Shown: positions 8,834-18,525 of the stretch, one piece after another | Layout of the letters: each line of letters begins with the position of its first letter | Numbering within the stretch: the first letter of the stretch is position 1 | Origin: Tubulanus polymorphus | Lineage: Eukaryota; Nemertea; Palaeonemertea; Tubulaniformes; Tubulanidae | Direction: 5' to 3' | Assembly (NCBI RefSeq): GCF_964204645.1 | Contig: NW_027437433.1 | Coordinates: forward strand, 1 to 64,000 | DNA: 64,000 nt | Notes under the pieces: model-generated | What the model saw: only the letters and a program-made list of their open reading frames with translations | Told to the model about the DNA's origin: nothing | The model's database searches: none | Made by a program: the position numbers and the translations under genes

Positions 8834-9598
8834 CCCGTCGACATGAAAATATTGATACGTAAATCGAATCCATATCATAAGCATACTATACCACAAGTTA
8901 AAAAGAGTTATTTAGTTCGAATTAAAAGATAGAAAAATAAAAATATGAAAAGATAGTATGAATAAAAAGTTCATTAATTTCATTTATTCTATGAATTTAT
9001 TTAAAGATTTATTTCAACAAAAGAGATCAATGCACAGTTCAAATATATTGCAGTTGTATTGTGGATGAATATGTTTGAATAAATATCGTGCTTTCAAATG
9101 TTCTTGAAAAATCGCCAAGTGAGGATTTTACCTAGGGGATTTTTACCTACAACCATCTAAAATGCCCCAGGCCCTAAATCCAGTAGGTTTATGGCGAAAG
9201 GTTAAGATTAGGAATGTATTAGCAATATAATTTTTTGAAACAGTATTTTGTCTCCCGATGATTTGATTTGCAGGTCAGACTTAATGTTGACCAAAGTTCT
9301 TAAAGTGAATTGCTTTAAAGTAATAAATATCAATGAAACAATATTATAAATTTTGAAGTGAGTTATTTTGTAATAATCCAATTTGAGTGCACTCCGATGC
9401 ATGCTAAATTCTTATAAATTCATTTATAAATTGAATTGATACATTTTCCCTCCTCACTTATTCATTGTATATTAGTTCTACTAATGAACATAACAGTGGC
9501 TTGTGCCTAATGTCAATAAGGAGCGATTGGGTGCCGCCTCTCTGTGTTAATCTATCACGAAAGATTTAACTCGATTAGAGCCGCTGAAAACGAATGTA
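8834..9598. other. AT-rich interior of the TIR element, no gene
   Basis: Contains one inverted minisatellite pair (9121-9149). The minus-strand open frame near 9.2-9.4 kb is low-complexity translated AT-rich DNA with no family features. Confidence 0.5.
9121..9149 (-). repeat. Inverted outlier units of the GGTAAAAATCCCC minisatellite
   Basis: The reverse complement reads TAGGTAAAAATCCCC followed by TAGGTAAAATCCTC, two units in opposite orientation to those at 8115-8141 and 9599-9708. Confidence 0.75.
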
Positions 9599-9708
9599 GG
9601 TAAAAATCCCCCCCGGTAAATATCCCCCGGTAAAAATCCCACAAGGCAAAAATCCCCCCAGATAAAAATTCCCCTAGGTAAAAATCCCCCCCTGGTAAAA
9701 ATCCCCCC
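9599..9708 (+). repeat. Short minisatellite, seven GGTAAAAATCCCC-type units
   Basis: Seven units of 14-17 bp begin at 9599, 9615, 9629, 9645, 9661, 9677 and 9694. Length varies mainly in the C run. The glycine- and phenylalanine-rich minus-strand open frame across it is just translated repeat. Confidence 0.9.
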
Positions 9709-10070
9709 ATATCCACTTTTACTATCCATAAAACTAGAGTAGAAAAAATTAACTTTTTACAACATTATTTAGGAATACATAAGTACATTAGGTATTTTAT
9801 TTTTACTTTTAAACCATAGTTTTTATAGAAAATTTCAAAATTATGATAGTGTCATTTTTGATGCATGTAGCTTGCATGTCGTATATGCTAAGTCACATAA
9901 TAATGTCATTTTTATGCACGTAGCTTGTTAAATGTCACAGATTATCCGAGGTGAATATTGTAACCAACACCACGGAGAAATGCCTCAGTTTAAGAGGAGA
10001 GAATCCCACAATTTTTTATGGACTGACCTTTCCGTGAGAGCGAAGACAAGCAAGTGAAAAATCCCTGAAA
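9709..10070. other. Intergenic; diverged 53-bp direct repeat pair
   Basis: GTCATTTTTGATGCATGTAG (from 9851) recurs as GTCATTTTTATGCACGTAG (from 9904), each followed by CTTG. The spacing is 53 bp. Nothing else is seen. Confidence 0.5.
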
Positions 10071-10397
10071 ATGCGTAAACTGATGTCGTCGCTTACAATT
10101 TCCAGCGCTTTTTTATGGCAGTCCTACATCTATGAAAGTTGTGAAAACCACTCTTCAAATTGCGAGTTAAATCATACTCTGATCGTACCCAGAACGCCTC
10201 GCTGCGCGTCTAATTGTAAAAAATTTTCCAGACCCCTCTATTTGGATTTGTGCACCCCCTCCATGGAATCCTGGATCCGCCGCTGGAATATAGTTGAATT
10301 TAATAAGGTTATTCATAGGTGCCTAAATGTATTTTGCTTGGTATGGGCTGATAAGTATGCCAAGTATTCTACTGGTACTGTTTTATGTATCAATTAG
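10071..10397 (+). other. 108-codon open frame, unassigned
   Basis: The longest ATG-initiated frame outside the satellite: ATG at 10071, stop TAG at 10395-10397. The predicted product is cysteine-rich in its middle (SCENHSSNCELN, RCASNCKKF) but matches no family I recognise and has no signal peptide, transmembrane helix or transposase catalytic pattern. It lies inside the 5.25-kb TIR element. It may be a remnant of that element's or a nested element's gene, or chance. Confidence 0.12.
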
Positions 10398-12221
10398 GTT
10401 TTCGTCGTGAAAAATGACCCTCACATTTGGCGATCATACCCTCAAAAGCCCCTCAAATACCCCTCAAATTTCATATCGATGATTCTGTAGGAACCATGTA
10501 CCAAGAATTTTGTTCCCTTATGATATTGAATGGTGTGAAATTGAAGTGTCCCTAATGATATATCTTTATTTAAGTTCAACTAACTTACCCAGTTAGTGAT
10601 GATAGTTGAATAATTAACAAAATAATAGTTGGAATATCGTTTAGGACAAATTAGGATTTTACCGGGTAAGTTTTTTCCTAATAGGCTACCTTTTTGAAGA
10701 GCATGCATCCTGAGATACGAATAAAAAAATTCGTTTGACGCTAAATGCAGAGTTTTCACGGTAGAACATATTTGGACATCAATTAATCACGTGAAGGGGA
10801 TGAAATGACAATTTGTCACTGCTGAGCTTATTTTCCTTCACTGAACTTTTCTAAGTTTTTTCAATATTCTCTAATCCGACATTATATACGCTGCGTACTA
10901 ACTGTACACAATTTCGGGTTTGGGTTGTTTTTGAAAAAAAACAGATTCCCAGAAAATTGTAATTTTTGCGTTCTTGAAAACGGTCAATATGTTATAGCAG
11001 GTTAATGTATAAAACCGCATAGAATAGCTACAATAAACAAAATGTATCCAGGAAAATATATATTTCAGAACACGATCGATTTCACTGAATTTAGCCTCAT
11101 CATGTAGGATAAAATGAACTTTGTTGATATTGTGATTGTGCTCTCGTTAGCTGTCGCATAGCTTATTCGAATCGCTATCGAAAGTAACAAAACAATGGTC
11201 ACATGTGTCAATGAACTTATCGCTATTCGAAGTAATGGGCGTATTGAAAAATTTCTCAAGCACTTCGAATTTCCGATTGCTTAATCGCCAAATTTGCATT
11301 CGAAATATTAAGCCGATCTATTCTAATTCATACCTGGTCGTGTTATAAACAAGCGTTTAGTTTGTACTTTAAAATAAAATGAAATAGATTGATTGATGAA
11401 ATACAAAACAAGTCAAACAAACCAACTAACTGACTACCGCTGAGTTATTTATATTTGATGAAAGAACATATTCTAGTTACTGACATTGGCTCGAACCTTG
11501 ATTATTGTCTAAGTTGTACTATAACTAAGTATGCCAATGGATGTGTACATGCCCCTCTCTGATTGGCTAGAATCCTTGCATTCGATAGAAACTGACGGCA
11601 TCAGTGAACTAACGGGGAAATTAGAATTGTATGTTTGACCACGTATTTTTCGTTTTTGAGTCCATGGTTTTGGCTCTGGTTTTATCGTGAGTTTGATTGA
11701 CGTACATTGTAGAGAACAATGGTTGGGATTCGAATAACGTGCATCTTTTATTCAGAAAGAGTATCATTACGTATATACATGTAGAAGTTAATACAATAAC
11801 TTAATTCAGAATTATCTCATCACGCAGAACCAGTGAAATAGCCGTTGTAAAGCCGCAAAGTACATTGAATGAAATTGACATAGTGTCAACGTCTTACGGT
11901 CAACAAATGAAACATATTGTACAATAATGAACGAATCAATGAGTAGTGCTCACGCATTTGTTTCCATTTCATAAGAATCAATTTCAAACAGATGAATCAG
12001 ATTCGAATTTTTGCTTCTTCGTTATGCGAAGTTTTTTTTTTTTATACCAGGGACTCTTAAACGATTTAGGTTTTAGAGTCCATGGTTATATGAATATCTT
12101 ATGATTTCTCAACTTTCATCAAATACTTAGGAATGCCATTGAAAGATTTTCAAACCATTGAACGTTTGGGTAAAAGTTCTGCTAAATTTGACTACCATCG
12201 GCTTTTTAGATAATCTCCACG
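10398..12221. other. Interior of the TIR element, nothing recognised
   Basis: AT-rich, no long open frames and no tandem repeats. A GAGTCCATGGTT word recurs (11658-11669 and 12076-12087) without extended homology. A T-run sits at 12033-12042. No transposase remnants were identified by eye. Confidence 0.5.
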
Positions 12222-12267
12222 AAGGTCAAAATTTTAGTGATTTGACCTTGGGAGGTTTAAACCTCCC
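12222..12267. repeat. Hairpin plus 18-bp perfect palindrome beside the right TIR
   Basis: AAGGTCAAA (12222-12230) and TTTGACCTT (12241-12249) form a 9-bp stem with a 10-nt loop. It is followed directly by the perfect palindrome GGGAGGTTTAAACCTCCC (12250-12267). It sits 15 bp inside the inner end of right-TIR homology, a position comparable to the palindrome beside the left TIR but with unrelated sequence. Confidence 0.85.
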
Positions 12268-12281
12268 GAATCCAATTTGCG

Positions 12282-12588
12282 AAATATCTTCTCTTTGTCG
12301 GCGGTAATGAAAGAATACATAGAGCGAAGTTTCTATAGTGCGCCGGCCGCATTTTGTTCACGAATAGCTTACGTAATAAATTGAAAGTGGAGATAACAAG
12401 AGGATATAGCGCTCTATGGCCCACTCTCAATTCATAAACTGGTCCGCAAATAAAGTGTTTAGAAGTATAATTGACACGTTTGTACGATTTTGCGCTGTTT
12501 ATTTATCATTTTTCAGGACTCAAGGACCAATAATTGGCAAAATTTTTGATACAAACTGAGAAAGTATCAAAACATTTGGGAACGTGTT
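12282..12588 (-). repeat. Right terminal inverted repeat of the 5.25-kb element
   Basis: Reverse complement of the left TIR (7341-7654) with substitutions and a few small indels. It ends at 12588, followed by the GTAG duplication (12589-12592) and the second half of the interrupted A-type monomer. Confidence 0.85.
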
Positions 12589-14380
12589 GTAGATGGGCTG
12601 AAAGATACAGATTTTTCTAGCTTAATATGGTCCTAAAGATGATGAATTCTATCTTAATCGATGGGTTAGGGTGTACTGAACTGATTTTCAATAGATTGGC
12701 AGAAAGAATCAGAATTTTCTGGATGCTTTTGGTTCTGGAAGAAGATGGATTAAATCTCAAAAGATGGGTTAAGGCGTATTGAACTGATTTCAAATAGATA
12801 GGTTGAAAGAATCAGATTTTTCTGGATGCTTTTGGTTCTGGAAGAAGATGGATTAAATCTCAAAAGATGGGTTAAGGCGTATTGAACTGATTTCAAATAG
12901 ATAGGTTGAAAGAATCAGAATTTCTGGCTGCTTTTGGTTCTGAAGAAGATGGATTAAATCTGAAAAGATGGGTTAAGGCGTATTGAACTGATTTAAAATA
13001 GATTGGTGGAAAGAATCAGAATTTTCTGGCTGCTTTTGGTTCTGAAGATGATGGATTCAATCTGAAAAGATGGGTTAAGGCGTATTGAACTGATTTCAAA
13101 TAGATAGGTGGAAAGATACAGATTTTTCTTGCTAAATATGGTTCTAAAGATGATGAATTCTATCTTAATTGATGGGTTTGGGTGTATTGAACTGATTTCA
13201 AATAGATAGGTGGAAAGAATCAGAATTTCCTGGCTGCTTTTGGTTCTGAAGATGATGGATTCAATCTGAAAAGATGGGGTAAGGCGTATTGAACTGATTT
13301 CAAATAGATAGGTGGAAAGAAACCGAATTTTCTGGCTGCTTTTGTTTCTAAAGATGATGGATCAATGTGAAAAGATGGGTTAAGGCGTATTGAACTGATT
13401 TCAAATAGATAGGTGGAAAGAATCAGAATTTTCTGGCTGCATTTGGTTCTGAAGATGTTAGACTCGATCTGAAATGATAGGTTAAGGTAAACTGAACTTA
13501 TTTCGAGTAGATGGGTTGAAAGATACAGATTTTTCTAGCTAAATATGGTTCTAAAGATGATGAATTCTATCTTAATTGATGGGTTAGGATGTACAGAACT
13601 GATTTTTAATAGATTGGTTGAAAGATTAAGAATTTTCTGACTACTTATGCTTCTGAAGTTGATGGATTCAATCTGAAAAGATGAGTTAAGGCGTATTGAA
13701 CTGATTTAAAATAGATAGGTTGAAAGAATCAGAATTTTCTGGCTGCATTTGGTTCTGAAGATGATAGACTCGATCCGAAATGATAGGTTAAGGTAAACTG
13801 AACTTATTTCGAGTAGATGGGTTGAAAGATACAGATTTTTCTAGCTAAATATGGTTCTAAAGATGATGAATTCTATCTTAATTGATGGGTTTGGGTGTAT
13901 TGAACTGATTTCAAAGAGATAGGTGAAAAGAATAAGAATTTTCTGGCTGCTTTTGGTTCTGAAGATGATGGATTCAATCTGAAAAGATGGGTTAAGGCGC
14001 ATTGAACTGATTTAGAATAGATAGGTGGAAAGAATCAGAATTTTCTGGCTGCTTTCGGTTCTGAAGATGATGGATTCAATCTGAAAAGATGGGTTAAGGC
14101 GTATTGAACTGATTTCAAATAGATAGGTGGAAAGATTCAGAATTTTCTTGCTACTTATGCTTCTGAAATTGATGGATTCAATCTGAAAAGATGAGTAAAG
14201 GCGTATTGAACTGATTTCAAATAGATAGGTTGAAAGAATCAGAATTTTCTGGCTGCTTTTGGTTCTGAAGATGATAGACTCGATCCGAAATGATAGGTTA
14301 AGGTAAACTGAACTTATTTCGAGTAGATGGGTTGAAAGATACAGATTTTTCTAGCTAAATATGGTTCTAAAGATGATGAA
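12589..14380 (+). repeat. Diverged left margin of the satellite array
   Basis: Monomers here carry many private changes absent from the core, such as GATTTTCAATAGATTGG, GGTTCTGGAAGAAGATGG and CTTATGCTTCTGAAGTTGAT, and show no clean higher-order register. This contrasts with near-identical units further right. Confidence 0.8.
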
Positions 14381-15635
14381 TTCTATCTTAATTGATGGGT
14401 TAGGATGTACTGCACTGATTTCAAATATATAGGTGGAAAGAATAAGAATTTTCTGGCTGCTTTTGGTTCTGAAGATGATGGATTCAATCTGAAAAGATGA
14501 GTAAAGGCGTATTGAACTGATTTCAAATAGATAGGTGGAAAGAAACAGAATTTTCTGGCTGCTTTTGGTTCTAAAGATGATGGATTCAATCTGAAAAGAT
14601 GAGTAAAGGCGTATTGAACTGATTTCAAATAGATAGGTGGAAAGAAACAGAATTTTCTGGCTGCTTTTGGTTCTAAAGATGGATTCAATCTGAAAAGATG
14701 AGTAAAGGCGTATTGAACTGATTTAAAATAGATAGGTGGAAAGAATCAGAATTTTCTGGCTGCATTTGGTTCTGAAGATGATAGACTCGATCCGAAATGA
14801 TAGGTTAAGGTAAACTGAACTTATTTCGAGTAGATGGGTTGAAAGATACAGATTTTTCTAGCTAAATATGGTTCTAAAGATGATGAATTCTATCTTAATT
14901 GATGGGTTTGGGTGTATTGAACTGATATCAAATAGATAGGTGGAAAGAATAAGAATTTTCTGGCTGCTTTTGGTTCTGAAGATGATGGATTCAATCTGAA
15001 AAGATGAGTAAAGGCGTATTGAACTGATTTCAAATAGATAGGTGGAAAGAAACAGAATTTTCTGGCTGCTTTTGGTTCTAAAGATGATGGATTCAATCTG
15101 AAAAGATGAGTAAAGGCGTATTGAACTGATTTCAAATAGATAGGTGGAAAGAAACAGAATTTTCTGGCTGCTTTTGGTTCTAAAGATGATGGATTCAATC
15201 TGAAAAGATGGGTTAAGGCTTATTGAACTGATTTAAAATAGATAGGTGGAAAGAATCAGAATTTCCTGGCTGCTTTTGGTTCTGAAGATGATGGATTCAA
15301 TCTGAAAAGATGGGTTAAGGCGTATTGAACTGATTTCAAATAGATAGGTGGAAAGAAACCGAATTTTCTGGTTGCTTTTGTTTCTAAAGATGATGGATCA
15401 ATGTGAAAAGATGGGTTAAGGCGTATTGAACTGATTTCAAATAGATAGGTGGAAAGAAACCGGATTTTCTGGCTGCTTTTGGTTCTAAAGATGATGGATT
15501 CAATCTGAAAAGATCGGTTAAGGCTTATTGAACTGATTTCAAATAGATAGGTGGAAAGAATCAGAATTTTCTGGCTGCATTTGGTTCTGAAGATGATAGA
15601 CTCGATCCGAAATGATAGGTTAAGGTAAACTGAAC

Positions 15636-16859
15636 TTATTTCGAGTAGATGGGTTGAAAGATACAGATTTTTCTAGCTAAATATGGTTCTAAAGATGATG
15701 AATTATAACTTAATTGATGGGTTTGGGTATATTGAACTGATATCAAATAGATAGGTGGAAAGAATAAGAATTTTCTGGCTGCTTTTGGTTCTGAAGATGA
15801 TGGATTCAATCTGAAAAGATGAGTAAAGGCGTATTGAACTGATTTCAAATAGATAGGTGGAAAGAAACAGAATTTTCTGGCTGCTTTTGGTTCTGAAGAT
15901 GATGGATTCAATCTGAAAAGATGAGTAAAGGCGTATTGAACTGATTTCAAATAGATAGGTGGAAAGAAACAGAATTTTCTGGCTGCTTTTGGTTCAAAAG
16001 ATGATGGATTCAATCTGAAAAGATGAGTAAAGGCGTATTGAACTGATTTCAAATAGATAGGTGGAAAGAAACAGAATTTTCTGGCTGCTTTTGGTTATAA
16101 AGATGATGGATTCAATCTGAAAAGATGGGTTAAGGCTTATTGAACTGATTTAAAATAGATAGGTGGAAAGAATCAGAATTTTCTGGCTGCATTTGGTTCT
16201 GAAGATGATAGACTCGATCCGAAATGATAGGTTAAGGTAAACTGAACTTATTTCGAGTAGATGGGTTGAAAGATACAGATTTTTCTAGCTAAATATGGTT
16301 CTAAAGATGATGAATTATAACTTAATTGATGGGTTTGGGTGTATTGAACTGATATCAAATAGATAGGTGGAAAGAATAAGAATTTTCTGGCTGCTTTTGG
16401 TTCTGAAGATGATGGATTCAATCTGAAAAGATGAGTAAAGGCGTATTGAACTGATTTCAAATAGATAGGTGGAAAGAAACAGAATTTTCTGGCTGCTTTT
16501 GGTTCTAAAGATGATGGATTCAATCTGAAAAGATGAGTAAAGGCGTATTGAACTGATTTCAAATAGATAGGTGGAAAGAAACAGAATTTTCTGGCTGCTT
16601 TTGGTTCTAAAGATGATGGATTCAATCTGAAAAGATGAGTAAAGGCGTATTGAACTGATTTCAAATAGATAGGTGGAAAGAAACCGAATTTTCTGGTTGC
16701 TTTTGTTTCTAAAGATGATGGATCAATGTGAAAAGATGGGTTAAGGCGTATTGAACTGATTTCAAATAGATAGGTGGAAAGAAACCGAATTTTCTGGCTG
16801 CTTTTGGTTCTAAAGATGATGGATTCAATCTGAAAAGATGGGTTAAGGCTTATTGAACT
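15636..16859 (+). repeat. 612-bp (six-monomer) higher-order repeat, two copies
   Basis: 15636-16247 and 16248-16859 align at an offset of exactly 612 bp with a handful of differences, such as GGTTCAAAAG versus GGTTCTAAAG. Confidence 0.7.
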
Positions 16860-17633
16860 GATTTCAAATAGATAGGTGGAAAGAATCAGAATTTTCTGGC
16901 TGCATTTGGTTCTGAAGATGATAGACTCGATCCGAAATGATAGGTTAAGGTAAACTGAACTTATTTCGAGTAGATGGGTTGAAAGATACAGATTTTTCTA
17001 GCTAAATATGGTTCTAAAGATGATGAATTATAACTTAATTGATGGGTTTGGGTGTATTGAACTGATATCAAATAGATAGGTGGAAAGAATAAGAATTTTC
17101 TGGCTGCTTTTGGTTCTGAAGATGATGGATTCAATCTGAAAAGATGAGTAAAGGCGTATTGAACTGATTTCAAATAGATAGGTGGAAAGAAACAGAATTT
17201 TCTGGCTGCTTTTGGTTCTGAAGATGATGGATTCAATCTGAAAAGATGAGTAAAGGCGTATTGAACTGATTTCAAATAGATAGGTGGAAAGAAACAGAAT
17301 TTTCTGGCTGCTTTTGGTTCAAAAGATGATGGATTCAATCTGAAAAGATGAGTAAAGGCGTATTGAACTGATTTCAAATAGATAGGTGGAAAGAAACAGA
17401 ATTTTCTGGCTGCTTTTGGTTCTAAAGATGATGGATTCAATCTGAAAAGATGAGTAAAGGCGTATTGAACTGATTTCAAATAGATAGGTGGAAAGAAACA
17501 GAATTTTCTGGCTGCTTTTGGTTCTAAAGATGATGGATTCAATCTGAAAAGATGAGTAAAGGCGTATTGAACTGATTTAAAATAGATAGGTGGAAAGAAT
17601 CAGAATTTTCTGGCTGCATTTGGTTCTGAAGAT

Positions 17634-18041
17634 GATAGACTCGATCCGAAATGATAGGTTAAGGTAAACTGAACTTATTTCGAGTAGATGGGTTGAAAGA
17701 TACAGATTTTTCTAGCTAAATATGGTTCTAAAGATGATGAATTCTATCTTAATTGATGGGTTTGGGTGTATTGAACTGATATCAAATAGATAGGTGGAAA
17801 GAATAAGAATTTTCTGGCTGCTTTTGGTTCTGAAGATGATGGGTTCAATCTGAAAAGATGAGTAAAGGCGTATTGAACTGATTTCAAATAGATAGGTGGA
17901 AAGAAACAGAATTTTCTGGCTGCTTTTGGTTCTAAAGATGATGGATTCAATCTGAAAAGATGAGTAAAGGCGTATTGAACTGATTTAAAATAGATAGGTG
18001 GAAAGAATCAGAATTTTCTGGCTGCATTTGGTTCTGAAGAT
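17634..18041 (+). repeat. Reference 408-bp A-B-C-D higher-order unit
   Basis: A 17634-17735, B 17736-17837, C 17838-17939, D-like 17940-18041, each 102 bp; the next A starts at 18042. The same order recurs through the core, either as pure 408-bp units (for example A-type spacing near 47.5-48.1, 50.9-52.3 and 55.0-55.6 kb) or expanded by extra C, D or E monomers to 510, 612 bp and more. Confidence 0.9.
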
Positions 18042-18525
18042 GATAGACTCGATCCGAAATGATAGGTTAAGGTAAACTGAACTTATTTCGAGTAGATGGG
18101 TTGAAAGATACAGATTTTTCTAGCTAAATATGGTTCTAAAGATGATGAATTCTATCTTAATTGATGGGTTTGGGTGTATTGAACTGATATCAAATAGATA
18201 GGTGGAAAGAATAAGAATTTTCTGGCTGCTTTTGGTTCTGAAGATGATGGATTCAATCTGAAAAGATGAGTAAAGGCGTATTGAACTGATTTCAAATAGA
18301 TAGGTGGAAAGAAACCGAATTTTCTGGCTGCTTTTGGTTCTAAAGATGATGGATCAATGTGAAAAGATGGGTTAAGGCGTATTGAACTGATTTCAAATAG
18401 ATAGGTGGAAAGAAACAGAATTTTCTGGCTGCTTTTGGTTATAAAGATGATGGATTCAATCTGAAAAGATGGGTTAAGGCTTATTGAACTGATTTAAAAT
18501 AGATAGGTGGAAAGAATCAGAATTT

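Larger units (their letters stand above)
7341..12588. mobile_element. 5.25-kb long-TIR element inserted in the satellite, GTAG target duplication
   Basis: The ends are inverted copies: 7341-7654 and, reversed, 12282-12588. Left terminus AACGCGTTCTCAAATG; right terminus reads AACACGTTCCCAAATG inward. GTAG flanks both sides (7337-7340 and 12589-12592). The A-type monomer is cut after its base 54 (7340) and its remaining 48 bases run 12593-12640, so excision gives exactly 102 bp. No transposase was recognised in the interior, which carries other repeats, so this is either a non-autonomous or foldback element or an autonomous one decayed and filled with nested insertions. Four-bp duplications occur in, for example, Sola and Chapaev transposons, but the superfamily is unassigned. 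TIR divergence suggests an old insertion. Confidence 0.7.

Noticed and set aside
9547-9729. Gly/Phe-rich 60-codon frame
   Set aside because: It is the translated GGTAAAAATCCCC minisatellite.
7341-12588. Helitron carrying tandem repeats
   Set aside because: It has long TIRs and an apparent target duplication, neither of which fits a canonical Helitron. The satellite is the target, not cargo.
17634-17735. CENP-B box in type A (TTTCGAGTAGATGGGTT)
   Set aside because: It matches only about six of the nine essential bases of the mammalian box (A10, C13 and G16 differ); not supportable.
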